Of a DNA stretch of 64,000 bases, positions 20,320 through 29,510 are shown piece after piece (positions within the stretch are counted from its first letter, which is position 1; every line of letters starts with the position of its first letter). The notes beneath the pieces are model-generated. The model had not been told where the DNA came from. It searched no databases and saw only the letters and a program-made list of their open reading frames with translations. The DNA comes from Bifidobacterium callimiconis (GTDB taxonomy: Bacteria > Actinomycetota > Actinomycetes > Actinomycetales > Bifidobacteriaceae): assembly GCF_003952005.1 (NCBI RefSeq), contig NZ_QXGJ01000001.1, positions 248,001 to 312,000 of the forward strand, given 5' to 3'. The position numbers were made by a program, and so were the translations under genes.

Positions 20320-22179
20320 TCAGCCCTTGTATCCGAAGTCCGGGATGGCGGCCCAACGGCCGCGCAGGAAGTGGGCGGCCATCTTGGGCTGGCGGTCGCG
20401 TGTGAGGATGCCCTTGCGGTTGCCTTCCACGCGCATGGTTCCCTGGATGGTCACGAAGTCGGCGAAGTTCCACAGCTGCTCGCCGATGAACCACGGACGC
20501 TTGTCGATCTCCGCGTCGATGCGGGCGAAGTAGTCACGCTGGTATTCCTCGCTCCACATCTTGCCGTGGGTGCCGTGCACGCCTTCCATGGTGTCCGCGC
20601 CGTATTCGGTGAACATGACCGGCTTGCCGATCTTCTCCCACCAGTCGAGCTCGTAGTTCAGGGCATAGCAGGCGGCATCGAGGTCGCCGGACAGGTTGTA
20701 CCAGCCGTAGTAGCGGTTGAGGCACACCACATCCATGGTGCGGGTGACGAGATCCTTGGTGTAGTCGTTCTGGCAGCACACGATCGTGACCGGACGGTTC
20801 TGCGGGTCCTCCTCGTGCGCGAGTTCGTACAGCGGGGTGAAGTACTTGAGCGCGTTCTCGGACTTCTCGCCGCCCTGGTCGTACCACGGTTCGTTGGCGA
20901 GCGACCACATGACCACGCTCGGATGGTTCTTGTCGCGAGCGATCATGTCGCGGATCACCTGCTGGTGGTGTTCGAACAGCGGCTTGTTGGTATACTGCGG
21001 CCAGCTCATACCCACCGCCGGCGTCTCGTCGATGATGACGATGCCTTCGCGGTCGCACAGGTCGTACATGTTCTCCGCATACGGATAGTGCGAGGTACGG
21101 AACGAGTTGGCGTTGAGCCAGTGGATGAGCGAGACGTCCTTGACGTTGAGCAGCTGGTCGGTGCCGCGACCGTGGAAGTAGCTGTCCTCGTGCTTGCCGA
21201 AGCCCTTGAAGTAGAACGGCCGGCCATTGATGAGGAACTTCCGGTCCTTCACCTCCACGGTGCGGACGCCGAAGGTCTGATCGTATTCGTCGCTTTCCGC
21301 CTTGGCCTCCGCCGGGCCGGCGAGCGCGACGTGCGCGGTGTACAGATATGCGGCGCCGGGGTTCCACAGGTGTGCGGCCGGCAGGGTGATCTCGCCCCTG
21401 GTTCCGGTCGCCGTGGCGACGGTGTCGCCGTTCTCGTCCTGGATCGTCACGGTCACGCGATCGCCGCGTTCGTCCGTGGATTCGCCGCCGAGCGTCACCA
21501 TGTAGCCGATGACGGCGGGGCCGGTCTCTCCCTCGTTCAGTCCTTCGGTGATGGACTTGGTGGTCACGGCCACGTCGGCGATGTAGGTGCGTGGCGTGGT
21601 GTAGAGCTCAACGTGACGGTTGAGGCCCGCGAAGTTGAAGAAGTCGAAGTTCGGTCGGTTCTGCGGCTTGGCCCAGCGCTTGCCAGCCTCCACGGAGGGG
21701 ATGCCGGCGTTGTCGGAGCCGAAGAACGCCACGTTGCCCTCGTTGCCGATCGGCAGGGTGGACTGGTTGATGCGATTGTCGATGGCGACGGCGAGCAGGT
21801 TGTCTCCGGGCTTGATGTTGTCGGTCACGTCGAATTCGAACGGCAGGAAGCCACCCTTGTGGCTGCCGAGCTTCTCGCCGTTCAGGTACACGTCCGCCGC
21901 GTGGGTGGCGGCGTCGAAGCGCAGTACCACACGCTGGCCGTCGATCACGCGTTCGGGCAGGCTGAATGTGCGCTGGTAGACGACCCATCCGTACACGTCA
22001 TACAGGTCGGTCATATCGTTCTGATCGTTGTATGAGCCGGGCACGGCCATGGGAATGGGCTCGGGCAGGGCCTCGGTGGTCCATTCGGACGGATAGTCGG
22101 TTTCACCGACGGTTCTGAAATTCCATACGCCATCGAGGCTGAACACCATGCGCGCATCATTGGTCTGTGGGTAGAGCAT
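20320..22179 (-). CDS. uidA: Beta-glucuronidase (glycoside hydrolase family 2)
   Basis: A 619-aa GH2 enzyme. The N-terminal sugar-binding domain contains HKGGFLPFEFDVTD, then an immunoglobulin-like domain, then the catalytic TIM barrel. The acid/base Glu is in SLANEPW (about residue 425) and the nucleophile is in TEYGADT (about 522). The Asn-x-Lys pair in GNRKG (about 585), which contacts the glucuronate carboxylate and separates glucuronidases from galactosidases, is present and is followed by ILTRDRQPK as in E. coli GUS. There is no signal peptide, so the enzyme is intracellular. A GGGAGG ribosome-binding site precedes the ATG. No sugar transporter or regulator is adjacent. Confidence 0.93.
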   Translation of the reverse strand: MLYPQTNDARMVFSLDGVWNFRTVGETDYPSEWTTEALPEPIPMAVPGSYNDQNDMTDLYDVYGWVVYQRTFSLPERVIDGQRVVLRFDAATHAADVYLNGEKLGSHKGGFLPFEFDVTDNIKPGDNLLAVAIDNRINQSTLPIGNEGNVAFFGSDNAGIPSVEAGKRWAKPQNRPNFDFFNFAGLNRHVELYTTPRTYIADVAVTTKSITEGLNEGETGPAVIGYMVTLGGESTDERGDRVTVTIQDENGDTVATATGTRGEITLPAAHLWNPGAAYLYTAHVALAGPAEAKAESDEYDQTFGVRTVEVKDRKFLINGRPFYFKGFGKHEDSYFHGRGTDQLLNVKDVSLIHWLNANSFRTSHYPYAENMYDLCDREGIVIIDETPAVGMSWPQYTNKPLFEHHQQVIRDMIARDKNHPSVVMWSLANEPWYDQGGEKSENALKYFTPLYELAHEEDPQNRPVTIVCCQNDYTKDLVTRTMDVVCLNRYYGWYNLSGDLDAACYALNYELDWWEKIGKPVMFTEYGADTMEGVHGTHGKMWSEEYQRDYFARIDAEIDKRPWFIGEQLWNFADFVTIQGTMRVEGNRKGILTRDRQPKMAAHFLRGRWAAIPDFGYKG

Positions 22180-22329
22180 GCCGCTTCCTCCCTGTATTGT
22201 TGACAGCTTTGTCTCTTACTGTTCATAATACACGAGATTTATGCAGTTTTGATCATTTTCGCACATTTTCTATCAGAAGATGTCAAGGTGGCGACAAGAC
22301 GGCGTTCCATCTGCCCGGCAAAAAGCCGA

Positions 22330-22367
22330 AAGGGCCAACCCCGGCGGGATTTCCGGAGATGGCCCTT
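22330..22367 (-). terminator. Probable terminator of nhaA
   Basis: AAGGGCCA (22330-22337) pairs with TGGCCCTT (22360-22367). On the minus strand a T-run follows a few bases later. It lies about 100 bp after the nhaA stop codon. Confidence 0.55.
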
Positions 22368-22465
22368 CGCAACAAGGAATCGAGACGATCGATCACGGCA
22401 CACGAATTGAACCGCAGTTCACAACGGTCCGATCCTGTCGCCATGACGTCGTTGGACCCGCATCG

Positions 22466-23836
22466 TCAGGATTCGCCTTCCGCGTTCAGTGCCTCGTGAC
22501 GCAGGATCAGGAATCCGATCGCGCCGGCCACGATGGACGCGGCAAGGATGGCGGTCTTCGAGATCGCCGCGATCTGCGGATCGGCGAACGACAGGTTCGT
22601 CACGAAGATCGCCATGGTGAAACCCACGCCGCCGAGCGCCGAAACGCCGGCGATGTGCCCCCACTTGACGCCCTTTGGCAGCTGCGAGACGCCCAGCTTC
22701 ACCGTGATCCACGTGGAGATGAAGATGCCGAGCGGTTTGCCCACCAGCAGGCCTAGGAACACGCCGATCGCCACCGGACTGGTCACGATCTGCGAGAACG
22801 ACATGCCGCCGAGCACCACGCCGGCATTCGAGAACGCGAACAACGGCAGCACGAAGAAGTACACGAACGTGTGCAGACTCTTCTCCAGGCGGATCGTCGG
22901 CGGGATCGTGGCATGCGATACGCGACGGATCGAATACACTTCGCGCAGGTATTCGCGCTGTGCCACGTCCGGCTCGCCCGGATCATACCGGTCCTCGGCC
23001 GTGCGTGCGCGATGGGCGAACCAGCCGCCCACCCGGTCGAGCTTGATCTCGGACCGCGCGGGAATGGCGAGCGCAAGCATCACGCCGGCGAGCGTGGCAT
23101 GCACGCCGGAGAACAGCACGCAGACCCACAACACGAATCCGACCACCAGATACGGCGGCAGATCGTAGATATGGCAGCGGTTGAACACGATCAGCAGCGC
23201 GAATGCGGCGAATGCGGCGATCAGCCACGGCAGGCTGAGGTCAGACGTGTAGAACAATGCGATCACGCCGATGGCGATCATGTCGTCGGCGATGGTGAGC
23301 GTGGACAGGTAGGCGCGCAGTCCGGATGGCACGCGACGGCCGAGCAGGGCGAGCAGGCCCAGGCAGAAGGCGATGTCGTTGGCCATGGGCACGCCCCAGC
23401 CGCCGATGTACTGTCCGCCGGCGTTGACGATCAGATAGATGACGGCCGGCAGCAGCGCGCCGCCTGCGGCCGCGACGATGGGCAGCACGGCCTTGCGCGG
23501 CTCGGTGAGTTCGCCGGCGCGCATCTCGTGCTTGATCTCGAGGCCGACCATGAGGAAGAACAGCGCCATGAGGAAGTCGTTGATGAAGTGCTCCAGGCTG
23601 ATATTCGCGTGGAACGACCCCAGTGAGAACGACAGGTGCACGGATTGCCAGAACTCGTTGAAGTACGGCAGCGCCGGCGTGTTCTCGATGGCGAATGCGG
23701 CCAGTGCGGCGAACACCATGAGCATGGTCGCCTTGGTGGATGAATGTGTGAATTCGACGAGGCGTCGTTTCCCCCTGTGGACCTTGACGACGCCGGGTTC
23801 GAGAATGCCCTCGTGAATCTGGGGGCTTTGTGTCAT
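22466..23836 (-). CDS. nhaA: Na+/H+ antiporter NhaA
   Basis: A 456-aa antiporter that exports sodium in exchange for protons. The GLEIKHEMRAGEL segment, the double-Asp TIADDMIAIGVIALFY motif that binds the ion (about residues 185-195), and the KPLGIF and SALGGVGFTMAIF motifs are all present. There are about 12 membrane segments and a roughly 45-residue hydrophilic N-terminus. The start at 23836 has GGAG eight bases upstream. A much longer in-frame extension overlaps the next gene on the other strand and is not real. Confidence 0.95.
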   Translation of the reverse strand: MTQSPQIHEGILEPGVVKVHRGKRRLVEFTHSSTKATMLMVFAALAAFAIENTPALPYFNEFWQSVHLSFSLGSFHANISLEHFINDFLMALFFLMVGLEIKHEMRAGELTEPRKAVLPIVAAAGGALLPAVIYLIVNAGGQYIGGWGVPMANDIAFCLGLLALLGRRVPSGLRAYLSTLTIADDMIAIGVIALFYTSDLSLPWLIAAFAAFALLIVFNRCHIYDLPPYLVVGFVLWVCVLFSGVHATLAGVMLALAIPARSEIKLDRVGGWFAHRARTAEDRYDPGEPDVAQREYLREVYSIRRVSHATIPPTIRLEKSLHTFVYFFVLPLFAFSNAGVVLGGMSFSQIVTSPVAIGVFLGLLVGKPLGIFISTWITVKLGVSQLPKGVKWGHIAGVSALGGVGFTMAIFVTNLSFADPQIAAISKTAILAASIVAGAIGFLILRHEALNAEGES

Positions 23837-24076
23837 GCGAGTGCTCCTAACAACTGCTTGCGTGAATGGAGTCGGCCGACGCGTGCGGCCGCGAGGATTC
23901 AACCTTTCTAGTGTACAGGATGCACGTACGGGGGCATCGCCGAGCGCGAAACCGGTACCGCCCGCCATGAGCGCTCGTCGACGAGCATGAATTCTTGATG
24001 AACTGCGCGACAACGGCGGCGCACAGGGAACGAATGGCGGACCGGTGCGGGACAATGGTATCCAAGGAGGTCCGCC

Positions 24077-25558
24077 ATGGTTGACGACTACACCGCGAAG
24101 ATGACCGAGCTGATCGAGCTGATGCGTCTGATCGGCAACGATACGCAGCAGTGCGAGGTCAAGGAGTGCAAGCGCAAGATCTCGTCGACCATCACCGACA
24201 CATTGTCGGCGTTTTCGAACGGGTCGGGCGGCTGGATCATTCTGGGGCTTTCGGAGAAGAACGGGTTCACGCCGGTACCGGACTTCAACGCCCGATCCAT
24301 GCAGGAGTCGCTCAGCCAGGCGTGCGAGAAGATGACGCCCGTGGTCCGTCCCGTGATCGTGACATGCCCGTTCGAGGGCTCGAATCTGGTGTTCGCACGC
24401 GTGGATGAGATGCTGCCGCGCGACAAGCCGTGCTTCATCTCGGCGATCGGCGCGCACGGAGGCTCGTACATTCGCACCGGCGACGGCGACCGCCGCATGA
24501 CCTCGTATGAGGTGGACCGTCTTATCGAGGAGCATCTGCAGCCCACGTACGATCTTGACATCGTGCCGGATGCGACGATGGCCGATCTGGATCCCACGCT
24601 GACCGCCGGACTGCTGGACCGGGTTCGCGAACAGCATCCGCATGTGTTCGCCGACCGCAGCGACACGGACACGCTGCTGGATCTGCAGGTACTGCGCCAC
24701 GACGACTCCGACTACGGGCGCGCCGGCAGCGTGCTGCGGCCCACGCTCGCCGGGCTGCTGGCGCTCGGCCGCTACCCGCAGAAGTTCTTTCCCCGGCTCA
24801 ACGTGTCCATCGCAGTGTTCCCAGGCACGAACCGCAACGACGTGTTCCGTGGCGATGAACGACTCGTCGCCTCACAGACCGTGGTCGGTTCGATCCCGGT
24901 GATGATCGACGACACGGTGACCTCGCTGATGCGCTGGATCGGCGCACGCAAACCCGACTATCCTCCGGACGCGCTGCGCGAGGCGATCGCCAACGCGCTG
25001 ACCCACCGCGACTACTCCCCCGACGCGCGCGGCACACAGGTGCATGTGAGCGTGTTCACCGACCGCATCGAGATCAGCAATCCCGGCGGCCTGTACGGCA
25101 CGGTGACGCATGACGTGCTCGCCGGTTCGAATCCCGTGTCAGGCACGACGTTCTCATCCACACGCAACCAGTTCCTGTTCACACTGCTGGAATCCACCCC
25201 CTATCCGGACGGAGGGTTCGTGAACCCGGAGGGCGGCGACGGCTACCAGCGCATCGCCGCCGCACTGAGGGAGAACGGCATCGAACCAGCCACCACGCGT
25301 AACGACATCAACACGTTCACCATGACGATCACCAAGCACCGCACACTCAAACGCAGCTCCCCCAGCGAAGTGTCGAAGGAGATCATGACGCTACTCGAAC
25401 GGCATTCGGCGATGAGCGTCAAGGAGATCATCCGGGAGCTGAGCCTCACCCCGCTCGCCGCTACGTCGGGACTGCGGGAACTGGTGAAGGAGGGGCGGGT
25501 CGCCAAGGTGCGCTTCCAGGACGACCCGACCCAGCGCTATCGGCTCAAGACCAGCTGA
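24077..25558 (+). CDS. AlbA_2 / HATPase_c_4 domain protein, putative transcriptional regulator
   Basis: A 493-aa protein. The N-terminal about 120 residues match the AlbA_2 (Schlafen-like) nucleic-acid-binding layout, with CEVKECKRKISSTITDTLSAFSNGSGGWIILG (family landmark). The middle holds a GHKL-type ATP-binding module: EAIANALTHRDYS (N-box, about residues 298-310) and IEISNPGGL (G-box, about 335-343). The C-terminus looks like a winged helix (MSVKEIIRELSLTPLAATSGLRELVKEGRV). Such proteins are annotated as RecG-related regulators, but no target is known. The ATG has a GGAGG ribosome-binding site. It has no operon partner. Confidence 0.8.
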   Translation: MVDDYTAKMTELIELMRLIGNDTQQCEVKECKRKISSTITDTLSAFSNGSGGWIILGLSEKNGFTPVPDFNARSMQESLSQACEKMTPVVRPVIVTCPFEGSNLVFARVDEMLPRDKPCFISAIGAHGGSYIRTGDGDRRMTSYEVDRLIEEHLQPTYDLDIVPDATMADLDPTLTAGLLDRVREQHPHVFADRSDTDTLLDLQVLRHDDSDYGRAGSVLRPTLAGLLALGRYPQKFFPRLNVSIAVFPGTNRNDVFRGDERLVASQTVVGSIPVMIDDTVTSLMRWIGARKPDYPPDALREAIANALTHRDYSPDARGTQVHVSVFTDRIEISNPGGLYGTVTHDVLAGSNPVSGTTFSSTRNQFLFTLLESTPYPDGGFVNPEGGDGYQRIAAALRENGIEPATTRNDINTFTMTITKHRTLKRSSPSEVSKEIMTLLERHSAMSVKEIIRELSLTPLAATSGLRELVKEGRVAKVRFQDDPTQRYRLKTS

Positions 25559-25595
25559 GTCCGCCGGGTCTTCGACCCGTACGGCTCGTTCATGC

Positions 25596-27035
25596 TCATG
25601 CCTCGGCCAGCACGGTGGCGGCCGGGGAGACGGCGGCCGGCCTCGTGCGACGGATGCGGCCGGCCGCAAGACCAAGGCACATGAACGCCACGGCGAACAG
25701 GAGCACCAAGCCGATCGACCCCATCCAGCCCGACACGCTTACCCTCTCGACGGTACCGAAGCCGAGCGCGTTGTCGATGGCTACGCAATACCACCAGCCA
25801 GGCAGGAACCGTGCGATCACCAGCATCACGTCGGGCATCATGTCCGGTGGGAAACTGATGCCCGACGTGAACAGGATGAGCAGACCGAACAGATTGGCGA
25901 ACCCATTGGCCATCGCGTCGGTGAACCCCAGCTCGCCGATCAGGAAACCACAGGCCACGGTCATCAGCGCGTACAGGCAGGTCGATGCGAACGTCATCGC
26001 CACTCCGGCGGTGGGCAGGTCCAGAGGGTTGAGTCCGGCGGCCAACATCAGCACGAATGTGACGAGCAGATATCCCAAAGACACGATCAGAGCGAACCCG
26101 CACATCGTGGCCATGCGTGCAAGGCCCACCGACGACGTCTTCCGGGGCGCGGCGGACAGTCGGCGACTGGTCTCCCCCGCGTTGAACACGCCACACACCA
26201 GCGCCGTGCACACGGTCATGGCCAGGAACAACGGATACAGCGCGGTCTTCATGATATTGCCGAATCCCGAAACCGCCGCATCGGCCACGGCACCCTCTCC
26301 GGACGAGCCGTTGGCAGCGGTACGGTCCACCGCGATGGCATGGTTCACCTTTCCGTCCTTCGCGACGGCCGCAGCCGAGCGTGCAGCCCGTGCCAGATCG
26401 TCATGGGTCGACCGATCGACCGTTCCCTCAGGAAGGTGGTCAAGGCCGCCTGAGGTCAATGAATCGGACGCTGACGAAGACGAGGTCGTTCCCGACGCGC
26501 CAGCATCCGCGCCCGCACCGGCGTACAGTTCGGCGAAATCGGCGGCATCAACCCGCACGCCGTCACCGATCAGCGCGGTGCGTGTCAGTGCAAGAAAGCC
26601 GCTGACCTCCATGGACGCCATGGCGCCGTCACCCGACGTGTAGCTGGTGACCGTCTCGACCTGCGGCGCATCCGCGCCGGATGACACCGCATCAAGCAGC
26701 GCATCCGCATAACCGTCCGGGATGATGACGATGAGATCCACGTAGTTCGAGGCAACCGCCTCCTGCAGGGTTTCGGAATCGTCCTGCAGGGAGATCAGCT
26801 CGCCGTCGGCCTTCACATAGTCGCGCATCGCGTCGGCGATGCCGCCACGCCCATCATCCCGGTCGATCACCGCGACCGTGGGACGGCTGGGAGCATACGT
26901 GTCGCCCGTCTTGGATCCGGACGTCAGCAGCGACCACCCGATGCCGAACATCAGCACGCCGATCATCACCAGATAAATGATGACATACAGCCGATGCGCA
27001 ATGAGTATGCGCAACGTGACCTTACAGGTGTTCAT
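25596..27035 (-). CDS. ABC-2 type transporter permease
   Basis: A 479-aa permease with an N-terminal transmembrane helix (about residues 15-35), a large extracytoplasmic domain (about 40-290) rich in Ser, Asp and Ala, and about five C-terminal helices (SFPPDMMPDVMLVIARFLPGW is the usual loop before the last ones). It overlaps the next permease gene by 14 bp. Together with the ATPase it forms a three-gene exporter. The long Ser/Ala-rich stretch around residues 175-200 looks disordered. Confidence 0.88.
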   Translation of the reverse strand: MNTCKVTLRILIAHRLYVIIYLVMIGVLMFGIGWSLLTSGSKTGDTYAPSRPTVAVIDRDDGRGGIADAMRDYVKADGELISLQDDSETLQEAVASNYVDLIVIIPDGYADALLDAVSSGADAPQVETVTSYTSGDGAMASMEVSGFLALTRTALIGDGVRVDAADFAELYAGAGADAGASGTTSSSSASDSLTSGGLDHLPEGTVDRSTHDDLARAARSAAAVAKDGKVNHAIAVDRTAANGSSGEGAVADAAVSGFGNIMKTALYPLFLAMTVCTALVCGVFNAGETSRRLSAAPRKTSSVGLARMATMCGFALIVSLGYLLVTFVLMLAAGLNPLDLPTAGVAMTFASTCLYALMTVACGFLIGELGFTDAMANGFANLFGLLILFTSGISFPPDMMPDVMLVIARFLPGWWYCVAIDNALGFGTVERVSVSGWMGSIGLVLLFAVAFMCLGLAAGRIRRTRPAAVSPAATVLAEA

Positions 27036-28278
27036 AGCGTTGCCTCCTCAGAAGAATGACGCCCACCGCGAGGAACGCCACGCTCATGACGAGCAGACGG
27101 GCGCAGGTGGCGGCGAATGGTCGATAACTGTCGTAGTAGAGAATGTCGTAGAACAGGTTCGTCACCTGCTGCGCCGGATTGATGAAAGCCAGGACCGGCT
27201 CGTGTCGGGCGATCCAGTCACTGAGTTCCATGGCGAACGAGCCGTACAAGCCGGAGAACAGGGACAGCACACAGGGAATGGCGCTGGTCAGGCCGATCTT
27301 CGCCCCATGTGACAGTTTGGGGATCGCGCCGATCATCGTGCCGAACGCGCAGGACATGAACGAGGCAACGGCCACCGCCAGCACCGCCGCCGGCTCACGC
27401 CCTCCCAGCAGCACACCACACCCGTAGCGGATGTATGCCAACGCGATGAGCAGACTCGTTCCGGAGCAGAGCCAGCTGGCCAGGAATCCGGCAAGCAGCT
27501 GCCTGGCACGCCCCAGCGGCGCGACCGTGCGACGAATGCCAAGCGCCGAAAGATTCGCCTGGGCGAAAGTGACCGCCGCAACCGCATAGGACATGGCCAT
27601 CAGGCACGCCATGCCCAACAGCGCGTAATAGTATCTGGCGATAGCGTCGGGCCGGAAATTGGTCAACGCCGTCTCCTTCGTCAGATCGGCGGCATCACCT
27701 ACCGATCGCCAGAACCGCGCGGATGCGGCGGCGTTCGGATGCTCCTCGATAGTCTCCCGAGTGATGGCGTCGGTCCGGTTGTACAGTTCGATAGCGCCAT
27801 GAAGCGCCGCAATGGTGACGGTGGCATTGACGTCGGACGACGCGGAATCTCCCGCAGAGTCCGCGGTATCGGAGGAGAGCGTCATACGCAGCCGCCCATC
27901 CCCGTCCGCGTTCAGGTACCCCTGCACGCCATCGTCCGCAAGCCTGTGCCGCGCCTCCGTCGTCGATGCGACCGTCGTGATGTCGATCAGACGCTGGTTA
28001 AGGCCTGTCGCGGTTCCTTCGTGGGAACCGGTCGTCGCGTCCGACGAGGACTTCTTCCCCGCCAATGATTCGACGAAGGCGTCCGCGCCGACCGCGCGAT
28101 GCCAATTCGCATCCTCCACGACGGCCATCGACATCGGCTTGATGTCATACCCTTGGTCGATCTGGCCAAGCACGCCGTTGAACATGGTCGCCAGCACAAG
28201 GGGAAACACGATCAGCCAGAACAACGCCGACCGGCTTCGCAGGTTCATTTTCAATACGACCAAAAATGTGGTCCACAT
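27022..28278 (-). CDS. ABC-2 type transporter permease
   Basis: A 418-aa permease with the same layout as its neighbour: N-terminal helix (SALFWLIVFPLVLATMF), extracytoplasmic domain (about residues 38-215) and five to six C-terminal helices. The two permeases probably form a heterodimer. It lies 39 bp downstream of the ATPase gene, which is the first gene of the operon. Confidence 0.88.
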   Translation of the reverse strand: MWTTFLVVLKMNLRSRSALFWLIVFPLVLATMFNGVLGQIDQGYDIKPMSMAVVEDANWHRAVGADAFVESLAGKKSSSDATTGSHEGTATGLNQRLIDITTVASTTEARHRLADDGVQGYLNADGDGRLRMTLSSDTADSAGDSASSDVNATVTIAALHGAIELYNRTDAITRETIEEHPNAAASARFWRSVGDAADLTKETALTNFRPDAIARYYYALLGMACLMAMSYAVAAVTFAQANLSALGIRRTVAPLGRARQLLAGFLASWLCSGTSLLIALAYIRYGCGVLLGGREPAAVLAVAVASFMSCAFGTMIGAIPKLSHGAKIGLTSAIPCVLSLFSGLYGSFAMELSDWIARHEPVLAFINPAQQVTNLFYDILYYDSYRPFAATCARLLVMSVAFLAVGVILLRRQRYEHL

Positions 28279-28317
28279 GATGCTCTCCTTCTCCGCTCCG
28301 ACCGGCGGGATCGGCGC

Positions 28318-29277
28318 TCAGTCCCTCAGGGCCTTGCCGGTGAGTTCCAGGAACACGTCATTAAGGGTCGGCGGACGGCTGGTCAGATGGCCGACATTCG
28401 CGCCGAAACGCTTGACCGTATCGAGCACATCGGTGAGATTACGGTCGCCGCGCCGGCACCGCACATCGAGTTCACGACCGTCGTACGTGGCTTCGATCAC
28501 GCACGGCAGCGCACGCGTGGCGGCGAGCGCGTCATCGGTCAGATCAAGCGTAGCTATGGTGATGCGCTCGCCGGTGTCGATCATGGCTTTCAGCTCATCG
28601 GCGGTGCCGAGCGCGAGATGTCGACCGTGGTCCATGATGAGGATGCGGTCGCAGATCTGTTCGACCTCCTCCATGTAGTGGCTGGTGTAGATGACGGTGG
28701 CGCCGTTCCGGTTGAGTCGTTGGATGCCTTCGAGAATGGCGTTGCGGCTCTGTGGGTCGACGGCGACCGTAGGCTCGTCGAAGAAGATCAGGTCGGGTTT
28801 GTGCGCGACGCCGCAGGCGATGTTGAGGCGTCGGAGCAGTCCGCCGGACAGTTTGCCCGGCCGGAACTTGCGGAAGTCCTGCAGTCCGGCGAATTCGAGC
28901 GCCTCCTCGACCAGTGGCGCGCGTTCGGCCTTTTTCGGCACGTATAGCGAGCAGAAGTAGTCGATGTTCTCCACCACGGTGAGTTCGTTGAATACGGCCA
29001 CGTTCTGCGGCACGATGCCGATACGGCGTTTCAGCTCATACGATGTCGGTGTCATCGGTTCCCCGAACACGCGAATGGTGCCCGAATCGTAGACGAGCAG
29101 GGCGAGAATGCAGTTGATCGCCGTGGTCTTGCCGGATCCGTTGGGGCCGAGCAGACCGAAGATCTCTCCGGTCTTCACGTCAAGGTCGAAATAGTCGAGG
29201 GCCACCATGTCGCCGTAGTGCTTGACCAGGCGGCTGACCTTCACCGCCGATGCGGTTTGCGCGGATTGCATTGTCAT
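28318..29277 (-). CDS. ABC transporter ATP-binding protein (ABC-2/drug-exporter type)
   Basis: A 319-aa ATPase. Walker A is GPNGSGKT (about residues 47-54), the signature is KLSGGLLRRL (LSGGL rather than LSGGQ), Walker B is LIFFDEP with the switch region TSHYMEEVEQ. The C-terminal about 80 residues resemble the regulatory tail of DrrA-like exporters and end PTLNDVFLELTGKALRD. The start at 29277 has GGAGGGCGTG upstream; an earlier in-frame ATG is less likely. It is the first gene of the exporter operon and divergent from the sensor kinase. Confidence 0.93.
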   Translation of the reverse strand: MTMQSAQTASAVKVSRLVKHYGDMVALDYFDLDVKTGEIFGLLGPNGSGKTTAINCILALLVYDSGTIRVFGEPMTPTSYELKRRIGIVPQNVAVFNELTVVENIDYFCSLYVPKKAERAPLVEEALEFAGLQDFRKFRPGKLSGGLLRRLNIACGVAHKPDLIFFDEPTVAVDPQSRNAILEGIQRLNRNGATVIYTSHYMEEVEQICDRILIMDHGRHLALGTADELKAMIDTGERITIATLDLTDDALAATRALPCVIEATYDGRELDVRCRRGDRNLTDVLDTVKRFGANVGHLTSRPPTLNDVFLELTGKALRD

Positions 29278-29380
29278 CACGCCCTCCTTGGTTGTGTTCC
29301 TGAATATTGTTGTGATTTCATGATCGTTCATATGGCGTGGCGAATCCACCGATGAAGATCATGTCGTCCCCGGTATGGCA

Positions 29381-29392
29381 TGACATTTGTCA
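29381..29392. promoter_or_regulatory. Perfect dyad in the exporter/two-component intergenic region
   Basis: TGACA-TT-TGTCA is a perfect 5-2-5 palindrome in the 233-bp divergent spacer. It is a candidate binding site for the NarL-type regulator encoded next door. Confidence 0.4.
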
Positions 29393-29510
29393 CTGCCTCA
29401 TCATCCGGCACCCCCACCCGATGTCCGGTCATGCTATCGTCGATGCCGCGCGCCATCGTATGTTCGTCGCGGACGACGCGCTAAGCTCGTATTGGAGCAA
29501 AGGGGGGATC

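Noticed and set aside
22466..24700. 744-codon version of NhaA with a long N-terminal extension
   Set aside because: The extra 288 codons overlap the next gene on the other strand. The ATG at 23836 has a good ribosome-binding site and gives a normal NhaA length.
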